A model generated the notes under the pieces. That model was not told the origin of the DNA, ran no database searches, and worked only from the letters and a program-made list of their open reading frames with translations. Positions 10,961 through 21,199 of a DNA stretch of 64,000 bases are shown here, in pieces. This DNA comes from Micrasema longulum. Lineage: Eukaryota; Arthropoda; Insecta; Trichoptera; Brachycentridae. Position numbers and translations under genes: made by a program. Each line of letters starts with the position of its first letter. The first letter of the stretch is position 1. Location of the stretch: assembly GCA_022494885.1 (NCBI GenBank), contig JAGVSM010002950.1:97956-161955 (forward strand), given 5' to 3'.

Positions 10961-11864
10961 AAGAATATAAAAATAATGGGTAAGTACAACAACAGTTATA
11001 TGAAAAATCACACGTACAAGAAACTAAAAAAAATAACGTACTATGTAGTTAAGACAAACATCGGCAGTAAAATAATTGTATAAAATATATTTCAGAATAC
11101 GATCTAAGTACAAGACTTTGAGTTAACCCATGCCAATCCATTATATCTTACTGTGTTAACGGAGAAGAGATCTACAAAAAGACAAAAGATCAATCCTAAA
11201 GAATTACAAGTTGTGTAACGATTTAACTAATCAAATGATAATTAGGTTGATTAGATTAATTACGTATTTTTTTATTATTTCAACCTTGTTAAATAACTAA
11301 TTAAAGGCATGTTTCACATTTTGTAAAATGTTTCCCTTGGCACGGGACACCTCTGAGAGGGAACATTATTCTGTATAAAAAATAGGATACAAACAATATA
11401 AAAGTATAAATAAATTAATAAATTATAGGTACAATAAAAAATAATTTTTAGACAAAATTAATGTAAGAGTTCTTCTCACTAAGGGAACATGTTCAAAAGA
11501 GGGATGAACAGTGTTCAAAAGTTGGTTCATAACATCCCAAGAAGTAATATAAACTTTATTAACTTTACATTAAATTTCAAAATTTATCAAGATTTTTTTT
11601 TTAAAATAAATTTGAAATATTTCAAGGCTTCCGTTTCATTAATATATTCATTGTTTGTACATTCCTCATTGATAATCAAAACTTTTTGTTGTCTCAAGTT
11701 CTTTATGAATGGTATTTTTAGTTAATTTTGATTATACATTTTTCATTTGGTTACCCCTTTATTATTTTATGAAATTAAATTGCTAAACAATAAAGGTAAC
11801 ATGAGCAGTCTTACTTTAGATACAAGTCCAGGGACAGTGAATTAAAAAAAACATTTCTCGACAA
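10961..11864. other. AT-rich non-coding stretch
   Basis: No gene or repeat recognised. The 78-codon frame at 11,489-11,725 is AT-driven and has no family features. Confidence 0.5.
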
Positions 11865-12045
11865 TCCTGCCAAAAATTGAACCCGGGACTTCAATATTGG
11901 TAGGCATTTCAATAATGGTTCGCCGACTACTACACTACAAGCCTGACTTTTACCCAATCGATTTTCTGTTTCAGGATTTTTAGCTGAGAGTGTCCATCGA
12001 GTTGAAAACGCCCGACTATGATTCTGATTCTATTTCACACACAAA
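11865..12045 (-). mobile_element. SINE, family S2
   Basis: On the minus strand, GCTTGTAGTGTAGTAGTCGG gives an A-box-like segment and TCCCGGGTTCAATTTTTGG a B box. The 5' flank with the CCATCGAGT/GAAAACGCC block (plus-strand reading) is shared with 31,660-31,700 and 37,740-37,790. Confidence 0.6.
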
Positions 12046-12364
12046 GCTGTATTGCTTTTTTTTTCTGGACAGATAAAATATTAATTATTCATAGGAAATA
12101 AATAATTGCTTAAAGGAAACCAATATGTTTCGCCACTGACCTTCAGTAATATAATATAATAAATTCTCGGTCTATTCGTTTGGGTGTTGGCACTTACGAG
12201 TATTAAAATTCACAAATTCATCTTCATTTTTATTAATCCATATATGCAAATCTGATGGTTTCCAATATTGAATCATTTTAATGTTTTAAAAAGGTTTTGT
12301 AATCATTTTGGCGAATTGATCGTGTCCAACATCAAAAATATATTTACATAATAATCTTACAATT

Positions 12365-12640
12365 TGGTACTGCTGAATTGTAAACATACAACTCGTCAGC
12401 AGGTTCTTATATATTGCTTTGATTGCTTCATATTTAACGTAGATTAATAATTATTTTATTTAAAAAAAACATTAGATAATACAGCATTTCTATATTTTAT
12501 TATATTACTACAAATTAAAACTATTATTTTTACAAATAACTTGTTTCCATTAGCCATAATTTGAGAAAACGTTTCACTCCTGTATTTGACTCAGCATTCC
12601 TAATATTGTTTGGTAACATGTTACGTATTTAAGATCTACT
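12365..12640 (-). mobile_element. LINE 3' end, RT C-terminus and 3' UTR
   Basis: The minus-strand frame 12,632-12,530 encodes MLPNNIRNAESNTGVKRFLK followed by LWLMETSYL and a stop. This is the typical end of CR1/jockey-like LINE proteins ('x-L-P-x-x-I-R-N ... F-K-x-x-L-x-x-W-L'). The same C-terminus occurs on the plus strand at 14,403-14,495. Downstream, both copies carry the same stem-loop in the 3' UTR (here 12,369-12,403). The upstream coding part is too decayed to follow, although the AT-poor DNA up to about 13,050 may be part of it. Confidence 0.75.
12369..12403 (-). other. Stem-loop in LINE 3' UTR
   Basis: Read on the minus strand, CCTGCTGACGAGTTG can pair with CAATTCAGCAG across a short loop, leaving a small bulge. 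The same structure occurs in the plus-strand copy at 15,104-15,138. LINE reverse transcriptases of several clades recognise a 3' stem-loop; the role here is inferred. Confidence 0.6.
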
Positions 12641-14320
12641 GCAGTGTCTTTTTGTCATATTTAACAATATCTAGGAACAACTAGCCCTTCCATATTCGTA
12701 AACCTGGTTTAATCCCAGTCAGTGAAAAATTCACTTTCCTAATTTTCTCAACCCAATGAGTGAATATTATTTACTTATGGATTACCTTCTTTAAACACAA
12801 AAATCCTAAGCCTACCAAATTACTGAGAGCTTCTTCGGGCAGCTTTTTTCGTTTGCCAACGAGCAATTTTTTCTTGTATGTCGGCACTGCCAAGTGGACT
12901 TATGTCCTCAGATGCGGTGTGCAGTATCCAAGTCTAGTGGTGCAAAAGAGGCTTTATGTTTGCCTTCTTACTTATATTACAACGTATCTTGATATTTTGA
13001 TACAAAACAGTAATATGCTCAATCTAATGCCCCAGATCAAGTCCAGTTAATATTTAAAAAATGCTTTGTGCTGACCTTTCCGCGTAGTGAACCCGTGACC
13101 AAAGGTTTGGTAGGTAAACGGGGTAATTATGGGGAGTACTAATTTCAACTTGATTCATCAGTCATCATCATCGCCGCGGGTTGAAAGCAGTCATCAAGCC
13201 TGCAATCTTTATTTCTTCAGAAAACAAGGTCAAATATAATATGCTGATAGTTAAAGACTTTTAAACTTTGGTATTTTGTGTGTTTTAGACGATTCTCATA
13301 AAAAAATAAAACCTCATTGTATAATTTCATAAAAAAGCAAAAAATTTAATGAAAAAGTTCAGTGCCACTGGAAATTGAATTTAAAAAATGTTTTCACGGT
13401 ACAAAAAATCGAGTTTGTAATTGTACGGCGAAGATTCTCAATAATGTATAAAAAAATTAACTACGCCACAAGTTCTTCCAAATAAACTAAAAACATAGTG
13501 TTATGATAGACTTTCGGTTTTCGAGAATTGGTAGAACCCTCCGACGAGAACTTGTGACGTCACGTGTGGAGTAATTTCATAATTACATAATTTAACATAG
13601 TTTATTTGATTTAATTTTGGCCTAGCTTGAAAGACTACTAACAAAAAAAATGAAGAAAAACTACTGAACTTCTTCATTGTTCTTATAATAAAAAATATTG
13701 ACTAAACATCTTCTTTGTGTCAATAAAATTAAACAAAATATGTAGGGATAAACTAGGAAACCGAATCTTCCTTGGATGCGAAGCTTACCTGTTGATGTTA
13801 TAATAACGAGATTGACTGTATTTTTGCAATATTTTAATTAATTATTGCCGAGTGATTTGCATGGCAGTGATCATGCCGTTACCACACCGAAGTCAATTGT
13901 CGTTCACAAACTCGACTAGGAAAGAAAAACTAGCATGGGAAACCCACAAACCTTTTTCTGGATTCATCATCTTCCCTGGATCACTTTTCCTTGGGTTGGA
14001 TCCTGACACTTGACACTTTATGATGGTGCGGTAGTCGCGATGATGGAGGCTAGGTGTAACCGATATACGTCACTCGAAAAGCCTTTGGAAGCTGTAAGAC
14101 ACAGCACTGACCCGAACGTTTGAACAAACATAGCGACGGTTGCCAAAGGACTGATGCGGGGTGGGAGAGCAAGTAGGTGTGTTATAATTGTTTTTAAATT
14201 TGCAACAAAAACGACTTACACCAATGCATCCTCGTGCAAAAACCTCAAACTGAAAAAAAATTGACCAGCCCGTATATTACGTGTTTCTTATTATTGCTTA
14301 GACAAAAGGTAATAAGTTAC
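12641..14320. other. Mixed non-coding stretch
   Basis: About 12,760-13,050 is open for 96 codons on the plus strand, but I recognise no family and it adjoins a minus-strand LINE. About 13,850-14,170 is clearly more GC-rich than its surroundings, is single-copy in the window, and carries only short frames (best about 37 codons on the minus strand). It could be an old exon or a conserved element; I cannot tell. Confidence 0.4.
13430..13620. repeat. D5 inverted-repeat element, copy 1
   Basis: Contains AGAACTTGTGACGTCACGTG near the right side and a partly inverted ACGCCACAAGTTCTTCC on the left. A related arrangement lies at 21,740-21,960. Looks like an old MITE. Confidence 0.45.
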
Positions 14321-14825
14321 AAAAGCATGGATCTTGTAAACATACTTTTTTAAGCGTGTGTGATTTTTTTTATCACACATCCGTCAAATATTTATCCTAA
14401 GCATGTTACCACACAATATTAAAAATACTGTTTTAAATACAGGAGAGAAACGTTTGCTTAAATTATGGTTAATAGAAAAAAGCTTTTTGTATTAGAGATA
14501 GTTTCTAATTTTTAGTAATGTAATATGTATAATATGTGATATGTTTTTCAATTAGCACTTTGAGCACCGGCTAAATACACATAGAATTTACCCCCGTGCC
14601 CGGCTTATTTTTGTGAAATTTCATACTCTGTGAAGGGTTTCTTAAAAGTGTCATAATTATGAAAATACCAGATTAAATCAACTGAAACTTTAAAAATTTA
14701 TTAAAAATAATTAAATAAGTAATTTTTGTATGAAAGTTTTGCCATCATTGGCCTTTATGGAGAGGCACATTGCGCATTGCAATGTTCGCAAATATACAGG
14801 GTCTCACTCCTTTTTTTGTGCTTTA

Positions 14826-15041
14826 TATCCCGGATCCGTGTAAACACGTGATTATAATAACCATGCATTGTGTCCCAGTCCCGTGTTTTCACGTGGTTTA
14901 TCAGCAGCAAAAAAGTACTTATAAAAGTCACTAGATGTCAATAAAATGCGCTTTTTTAGACAGCTGGTAAACCACGTGAAAACACGGGACCGAGACACAA
15001 CGCATTGTTATATAATCACGTGTTTACACGGCTCCGGGATT
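14826..15041. mobile_element. Fold-back MITE with ~75-bp inverted repeats
   Basis: The left arm (about 14,826-14,904) and right arm (about 14,961-15,041) are near-perfect inverted copies, each with CCGTGTAAACACGTGATTAT near the outside and CCCGTGTTTTCACGTGGTTT near the inside. The loop is about 55 bases. No protein is encoded. No second copy is in the window. Confidence 0.9.
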
Positions 15042-15103
15042 TACAGTGTTAAAGTTATTATTAATGTAGGTTAAGTGGGAATAATCGATGCAATTTATAA
15101 GAC

Positions 15104-15138
15104 CCTGCTGACGAGTTGTATGTATGCAACTCAGCAGG
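15104..15138 (+). other. Stem-loop in LINE 3' UTR
   Basis: CCTGCTGACGAGTTG pairs with CAACTCAGCAGG around TATGTATG, with a three-base bulge. It sits about 50 bases before the A-rich tail, the same place as in the copy at 12.4 kb. Confidence 0.65.
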
Positions 15139-15208
15139 ACTTTAATTTAAGACTATTTTGCAAACATTTTTGAAAAATAAATAAAACTAAAAAAAAAAAA
15201 AATTAAAA

Positions 15209-15880
15209 GATATTTTCATGCAATTTGTGTGTTCCGTTTTTTAATTTGATTATTGGTTTTAATTTTAACAAAAACTAGGGTTCCCTACGCCATCAGCATT
15301 TTTTATAAAAAAATGAATAAATCCGTCTTTTAATTAATTAAGTAAATTAAATTAGTAATTTAATCAGTTTCGGAACATGACTATTTACATTTTATCAAAA
15401 CGTCAAAAAAACCTTTTAGGTATATTTAGATTTTTTTGAATATAATAAAAATGTGAGGGCTTAAAAAAATTATTCAAACTTCTTAACTATTTTGAAAAAT
15501 GTTTTGACTTTATACTTATTAAAAATATGAAAAAAAGCACACATAAAATTGGATTGTAATAAATCTCCATCTTGTTTTACAAACAATTAAATTACACAAC
15601 AGTTTTGCTCTAAACCAACAACATAAGAAATAATTTCAAACGGAAAAACAACGTGAAATGAATGAAGTCTTTGCCTCAGAAAATTGAACGTCTTTAGAAT
15701 GATGATAGCTATTTCTTGTTACTCTAGTCGGCACACAAAACGTTTAAATATTCAGAGTTTAAGAAAAATCCCTTGAATTTTTGATCCTCCCCAACACGTC
15801 GCTTGGCGTTGACAAATTACATAGTGTCATCTCGCTCTGCCGGGAGTATCATATATCAGCTGAAGAGAGAAATAGGTATA
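15209..15880. other. AT-rich non-coding stretch
   Basis: No gene or repeat recognised. Confidence 0.5.
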
Positions 15881-15899
15881 TGTGTATACTGGGTACCAC

Positions 15900-16300
15900 A
15901 AATAAGATAGGAAAAATAATAATTTGTTATTTTTCAATGACGAGATTTTTTTTTTCCTTTCCGCTCTTAAACGTAGCATATAAACATTGGCGGTCTGCAT
16001 TTGCGGGTTGGATGAGAAGGAGGTAGTTTTGAGTTTCAACGAATGAACTCTGAGATGGCGGTTTTTATTAATTGTCAACTTTGATTTCAACTTGGGTACA
16101 CTATATTGCTCAGTTAAGATTTTGAACGTTTTAATCAAGCTCCCTTAAACAGTCCTTGTATGATTTGTTTCTTAGAGAAACTACCATTTTAGTTGCTGTT
16201 CTCTGGACTTTCTCCAACAACTCTATGTCTTTTTTAAAATAGAGACTCCAGATTTGGTAGGCGTACTCCAGGAGTGAACGAACATATGTGTATCAATGAG
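15900..16300 (-). pseudogene. CR1-like RT C-terminal fragment
   Basis: On the minus strand, DNA from about 16,290 encodes RSLLEYAYQIWSLYFKKDIE, then LEKVQRTATKMV, and after a stop and a frame change continues as LIKTFKILTEQYSV and a NRHLRVHSLKL block. These are the landmarks of the region after the RT domain in CR1-type LINEs ('LVRPLLEYA..VWSP..K.DI..LEKVQRRATKM', 'GDLI..YKI', 'LRGHS.KL'). At least one stop and one frameshift break it. The open frame at 15,827-16,138 covers only the last part. No tail was identified on the left. Confidence 0.85.
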
Positions 16301-17190
16301 TTCAATTCACCATTAAAATTAAAGTTTGTCCTTTTACCTGCAGTGCGTTGATTTTTTTATAAAAAAACATGTTTTTAGATACAGGTCTCATGATGTAAGG
16401 GACCATATAAAAGTTCCAGCAGATTAACTACCGGGGAACTGCAGCTAAACTTTCAATCATAAAATTACTCAATTGAAGTGTTTTAAATAAAATCTACTTT
16501 ACGTGACTAAGTGTTCGCATGTTTATTGAAATTGCATTCGGCATTCTCATTTTGTCAAGTTTTCGAAACTTTTTCCTAAGTGATTACTTTAATGTATTAC
16601 CTACTAAGGTTGTACATGAATTGCATATAAACGAATCACCGGTGGTAAATACTGACTTGAGTAAAACTTTCAAGAACAAAAAATAACGTTGTTGGCCAAT
16701 TTTTTCGTGCCGTCGTGTAGAGTGTAGAGCCTTGAGAAAAGATTACCCCAAAATGAAGAAAATAAATTTATATGGCTTAAGTGCAAAAATAGACACATCT
16801 AAGTGGGATCCATATTCATGAATGTAGATGAATGTGTTATTATATTATTTAAGAAGTATGGGTGGCAATTTAAAATTGGTGCCAAACCTCGATTTGAAAC
16901 TGCAATATAAATCTTAAGATTATATATATGGCCATGTTCATTTTAATAAAATAATTTAAAACATTAACTCGTATTTGCATATTTTAAAAGCAAAGGGTTT
17001 AATTAATTAAATTATTGATTTTTCTAAACAAAAGTCGGCGTACACATTAAAATGTCTAACATCGTGTTAATTGCAGAGTACTTTACATAGAAACATATTA
17101 AAATACTAATATTGGACAAATCTAAGATACATATTCATTAAGTAGAAAACAATTGTTATTTAATTGCGTCTCTTTTTAATACATTTAAGT
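16301..17190. other. AT-rich non-coding stretch
   Basis: No gene or repeat recognised. Confidence 0.5.
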
Positions 17191-17194
17191 TTGT

Positions 17195-17400
17195 AAGTGA
17201 AAATTCTTGATGGAAGTTCATTGTAATTTATTATATAAATAAAACACAAGTGATACTTTAATCCACAAATTTGGAATATCCAGTGACCGGTTTCATCGCT
17301 TTCGCGACATCTTCGAGACTGGTATCTTTATTAAAAAGTTAAATGTATTTATACAGAACAGAGGTAAGGATACATAATTCAAAGTTATATGTAAGTAAAT
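17195..17400 (+). repeat. D2 repeat, copy 1
   Basis: Contains CAGTGACCGGTTTCATCGCT, TCGCGACATCTTCGAGACTG and AGAGGTAAGGATA. The same ordered blocks recur at 23,855-24,040, 28,150-28,235 (partial) and 46,112-46,270, and inverted at 47,460-47,640. Probably a non-autonomous DNA transposon; the copies differ widely in preservation. Confidence 0.65.
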
Positions 17401-17689
17401 AAAGTTATTTTTATCTTTTTAATACGATGAAAAGTAAATTAAAAACTTATCTGATATCTTCATTTTAATTTATATGCTACTATGTTTTTTTATCAATTCT
17501 TATAATTAAATATATAATTTTATTGTTTTAAATTTAACAAAAATATCGAAAAATATATGTTATTAAATCGTGAAATGAATCCTGTATCACAAGAATTTTC
17601 TTCCAGAGGAAGACATGTTAGACATACCATGTAAAAATTATTGATCTGTAGCTTTTGTAATAATTGTACCTTAAAGGATAAAAACCATG

Positions 17690-18000
17690 GAAGTAATTTT
17701 TTTCATATGTATTTTTAATGTTCTACTTATTTATATAAAAACACATATTACAAAAAAATAGTAACGTATCCCTTACTCTGAGGCCATAAGTCTTGTGCTG
17801 GGTTGGCAAACAACAACATAGAAAGTATAGGCATGCATATTATTAAAGATTACTACAAATAAAAAATATTACAGAAACATAAATTTCAATGAACATCTGG
17901 ATAACACGCTTAATAGTAACATATATAAATCCATGCAATATCTCGCAGCAGTCTCCTACAATGGTCTCTTCCTTTAGATGAAATCCACACTTGTACACTT
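17690..18000 (-). mobile_element. Retroelement 3' UTR-like tail, family T
   Basis: Shares CCCTTACTCTGAGGCCATAA and ATGCAATATCTCGCAGCAGT (plus-strand reading) with 39,430-39,790. Orientation is taken from the AT-rich, AATAAA-bearing end on the left. No coding part seen. Confidence 0.5.
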
Positions 18001-18114
18001 CTTTTGAAAATGGATTCGTTCGTCCTTCGTTTTGGATGACTTATTATGCTAACACTCTTGAAGCCACAAAAGAGAAATTTCGCTGAGTGAAAGTTGTACG
18101 TGTTTTCGTAAAAT

Positions 18115-18260
18115 ATTTCATAGTCCCTGGACTGGTACCCGAAGAGTAAGACTGATCATCTTACCTTCATGTAACAAAAATGATCGAGATTCGCTGTGAT
18201 TGGTGTATCAATGCAGTGCCCTATGCACTATTAGGTGCGGAAAGGGAATGATGATTTGGC
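18115..18260 (+). mobile_element. S2 SINE body fragment
   Basis: Carries GACTGGTACC, TTCATGTAACAAAAATGATC and CAGTGCCCTATGCAC in the same order as the body of the S2 copy at 7.1-7.3 kb. The tRNA-like head is missing or unrecognisable. Confidence 0.5.
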
Positions 18261-18284
18261 ATTTTTTTTTTTAACATTATAAAC

Positions 18285-18560
18285 AATTAAAAAATTACAA
18301 CAGGGATAGAGAATACCTTAAATAAGGGAATATGGAAGTCCAGGCATTTACAAGGCTTATGACCTGTCATTAAGTGGTTTAAGTGGCCACTTTACACACT
18401 GTGTAACATTCACCATTTTGCCTATGTTTGCTTAGACTTCCATATTCCCTTATTTAAGGTATTCTCCACCCCTGTTGTAATTTGTTAATCATAATGACTC
18501 CCGAGGGGGTGAAATCCAGTCTTTTGTCTACGAACATTTGGACAAACTCAAATATTGTAT
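18285..18560 (+). repeat. F1 family fold-back copy
   Basis: The arms (about 18,292-18,343 and 18,432-18,486) are inverted copies with AAATTACAACAGGGATAGAG outside and AATAAGGGAATATGGAAGTC inside. Between them lies the GACCTGTCATTAAGTGG core. The tail GACTCCCGAGGGGGTGAAAT continues to about 18,560. Confidence 0.8.
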
Positions 18561-18599
18561 TATTAACAATGATAAATAATGTGACCTTACCCGAGCCGA

Positions 18600-18745
18600 G
18601 GACACTTAAAAATGATTATTTTAATAATGTTTACACGTACATGGTTTTATTAGATTTATATTTATAAATTTTTACCAGTGACCGGGTTTCGTCGTGACCG
18701 ACATCGTCAGGCTGGTGGGGGACTAAACAAATTTATATGTTATAT
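18600..18745 (+). repeat. D1 terminal repeat, left
   Basis: ACCAGTGACCGGGTTTCGTC and GTGACCGACATCGTCAGGCT face an inverted counterpart at 19,415-19,590. The two may be the ends of one element of about 950 bp enclosing a LINE tail. Confidence 0.55.
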
Positions 18746-18879
18746 ACAAGTGCAAGTAAATCATGATGTTATAAAATTATGGAAATAAAAGAGTAAATAT
18801 TAAAATATGTTTTTATTATATACATTTAAACAAAACTTTATTTTATTTATTTTTTCATATTTTTCGCTTACAAACTATA

Positions 18880-19410
18880 AATAATTAATAATAAAAATAA
18901 TGTGACCTCACTGGGGTTTACCGTGCCGAAGACACTTAACAATTTAGTTTTTTTAAATTACATTTGAGAATAAACAAAGAAGACTAACTTAAAAAAACAA
19001 ACATAATTAACAAATATTCAGACAGTTTTAAAAACAAGGTATTTATGTACATCTATATTATTTATATTACAAAACACACAATGAAAACAACAAAAACCTA
19101 ACATAACCTATACAGTTGTAGAGCAGTTGATTCAGCATTGGTATTGGCGCATGAGACAATCCATTTTACTTCTACTTAGCTCCACTATCCATTTTTTATA
19201 GCCTGTTTAAACATTTTCTCATTACTAATTGCTTTAATAGATAGTGGAAGTAGGTTATAGATTTAAATTGAATAATACTCAAAATCCCTTTGTCCGTATT
19301 CACACAAGTGTTTTTACTTTATACTTAAATTATTTCAATTAAAACTCTTTTATTTCAATAATTATTTAAAATTATGATGTACAACCCCTGCTTATACTTG
19401 AATATAAAAT
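18880..19410 (-). pseudogene. LINE 3' end, copy A
   Basis: On the minus strand, YGQRDFEYYSI, a stop, then IYNLLPLSIKAISNEKMFKQ is the end of a jockey/CR1-like LINE protein ('x-x-L-x-x-x-I-K ... F-K'). It is followed by a non-coding tail. The downstream copy B (19,560-20,650) aligns with it both in the protein end and in the UTR, which identifies the family. Flanked on both sides by D1 sequence. Confidence 0.7.
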
Positions 19411-19414
19411 AGAA

Positions 19415-19590
19415 ATTTGTTAAGTCTCCCACCAGTTTGATGATGTCGGTCACGACAAAACTTGGTCACTGGTAAAATTTTATAAATAAAAGCGAAATAA
19501 AACTACATACGTATTTTTATTATTATAATTAAAATGCAGTTCCACCAAGAAATATCAGTAAAAAAACTTTAATTTTACAAATTAGAATAT
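19415..19590 (-). repeat. D1 terminal repeat, right
   Basis: Inverted relative to 18,600-18,745: CACCAGTTTGATGATGTCGG and CACGACAAAACTTGGTCACT, then AATAATAAAAATACG on the minus strand. The outermost part, CAGTTCCACCAAGAAATATC, also occurs inverted at about 8010-8035. Confidence 0.55.
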
Positions 19591-20650
19591 CCAAAGTAGA
19601 CTTACGAGTAATAAACAAGGAGAAATAACGAAATGTTAAGACAGTTTTTAATACTACGTATTTATGTTTAAATTGAATATATGTACAATTTTGTCGTTAT
19701 AAATATATAATTCCTCTGTACGTGTGATGTCACTGAACTTCTTCTCAACGGTTTAACCGATTTACGTGCGGTTTTCAGAGAAATACAGATCTTTGCGCTG
19801 TGCGTGTTCGTAGATATTAAAATCTTCAACCTAATATGTCGAAAAGAAGTAAGGAACATGAATGTTTTATTCATCGATCTACCGGGGTTACATTCAAGAA
19901 GAATGCTATAGCAAAAAAATGGAAAGATTTTTTTTTTTTGTGGATGAAAAAAGTTTGTTTTGAATATTTACAAACAGCATTTGTTTTTTGTGAATCTCAA
20001 TCAGATTTTTTCATTAAATTCCTTATAATTTCTACATATTTATATATTTTTACTGGATTCTACATTTTTTAAAATCGTATTCCTACATAAGTACACTCTG
20101 TAGGTGAGAAGACCGGAGTTTGACGTTTGCAAAAAGAATGCGATATTTGAAAAAATATTGGAATTCAACCATAAATAAACCTAGGTACCTACTTATCAAT
20201 GGAAAGTATTTTGCCAATGTTCGGGCAGGACAACGTCTGTCGGGTTTGCTAGTTATTTTTATTATAAAATGCACAACAAAAGAACAAAAATAAAATACAA
20301 ACTATACATTGGTGGAGCGGGTGATTCATATTGGTTTCGACAAATGAGACAATCCATTTTACTTCTATCCACTTTGTTAGAGTTTTTTTTGAATATTTTC
20401 TCGCTACTAATTGTTTTAATGGACAGTGAAAGTAGGTTATAGATTTTAATTGCATAAAACTCAAATTTTCTTTGTCCAAAAGTGGTATTAAAATTACATG
20501 AAAACCTCGTACAAGCATTCTGCTGGGATCTACTCTTGTAGCCACGTGACCAAAAATGAGTGAATGACTCTTTAAAAAAAAATGTCTAATATCCAGTACC
20601 TTCATAAATTTAAACAATATCTCAGTAAGAGAAAGTTAGGGGATATAAAA
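19560..20650 (-). pseudogene. LINE 3' end, copy B, split by a Helitron-like element
   Basis: The coding end (minus strand, about 20,560-20,340) reads TFGQRKFEFYAIKIYNLLSL, SIKTISSEKIFKK, matching copy A. Its UTR resumes to the left of 19,693 with the GACAGTTTTTAA-ACGTATTTATGT block that copy A has at about 19,020-19,045. The 560 bases in between have no counterpart in copy A and carry Helitron-like ends. Confidence 0.7.
19694..20252 (+). mobile_element. Helitron-like non-autonomous element
   Basis: The 3' end is CAGGACAACGTCTGTCGGGT...CTAG followed by T, with a short GACA/TGTC stem before the CTAG. This agrees with Helitron ends (CTRR, subterminal hairpin, insertion 5' of T) and resembles insect Helitrons. 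The 5' part has TTCTCAACGGTTTAACCGAT, close to the conserved leader of many insect non-autonomous Helitrons. The exact start is uncertain (a TC is at 19,694). No Rep/helicase is encoded. The comparison with LINE copy A supports these limits within a few tens of bases. Confidence 0.65.
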
Positions 20651-20867
20651 GCATGACAATAAGAATAAATTGTTTTACATTTATGACGGGGTTTAAAAGG
20701 TTTGTATTAAACTAAATTTTTAGTAACAAATACTTATATTATAAGATTTTGTGATTGCACGATATCCAAAACATCATAACTTAAGAATCAAATTAAATGA
20801 TTTCAATCTATAAAGACCAACCAAATCACCTCAATCAATCAAAGAACCAGCCAGTCTGCAAGCATTT

Positions 20868-21195
20868 AGACATAATCAAACATTGTTGAATTACTACCTG
20901 GTAAAAGAAGAAGTATGAAAATCGGAAAATTGTTTTTAGGCGTTGCCTAGTAGGTGATTTGGTTCAGCTGGATGAATCTCACCCGCGTGATAAAGGTTTC
21001 AGCTCTTTTACTTCACAAATGTCAACAAATGGAAGAGTTGAGGAAATGTGGATGTTCAAACATGGGCAGAATGGTGAATGTTACACAGTGTGTAAAGTGG
21101 CCACTTAAACCAGCCAATGATAAGTCATAAGCCCTGTAGATGCCTAGACTTCCATATTTCCTTCTCAAAAATGTTTTTCCTCTCTGCTGAAATAA
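20868..21195 (-). repeat. F1 family copy, near full length
   Basis: Minus orientation throughout: the CCAGTCTGCAAGCATTTAGA block, GGCGTTGCCTAGTAGGTGAT, GATGAATCTCACCCGCGTGA, ACATGGGCAGAATGGTGAAT, the AGTGGCCACTTAAACCAGCC core, and the terminal TTCCTCTCTGCTGAAATAAA. A good reference copy for the family. Confidence 0.8.
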
Positions 21196-21199
21196 ATTA

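Larger units (their letters stand above)
14350..15208 (+). mobile_element. LINE 3' end with MITE in its 3' UTR
   Basis: The frame 14,403-14,495 encodes MLPHNIKNTVLNTGEKRLLK, then LWLIEKSFLY and a stop. It is clearly the same family as the minus-strand copy at 12.5 kb. The 3' UTR runs to the stem-loop at 15,104-15,138 and an A-rich tail at about 15,190-15,205. A separate fold-back element (14,826-15,041) interrupts the UTR. Everything upstream of the last 30-odd codons is lost. Confidence 0.75.

Noticed and set aside
15827..16138. 103-codon minus frame as a host protein
   Set aside because: Its N-terminal part is a CR1-like LINE tail in frame with the decayed RT region upstream; the rest is chance reading.
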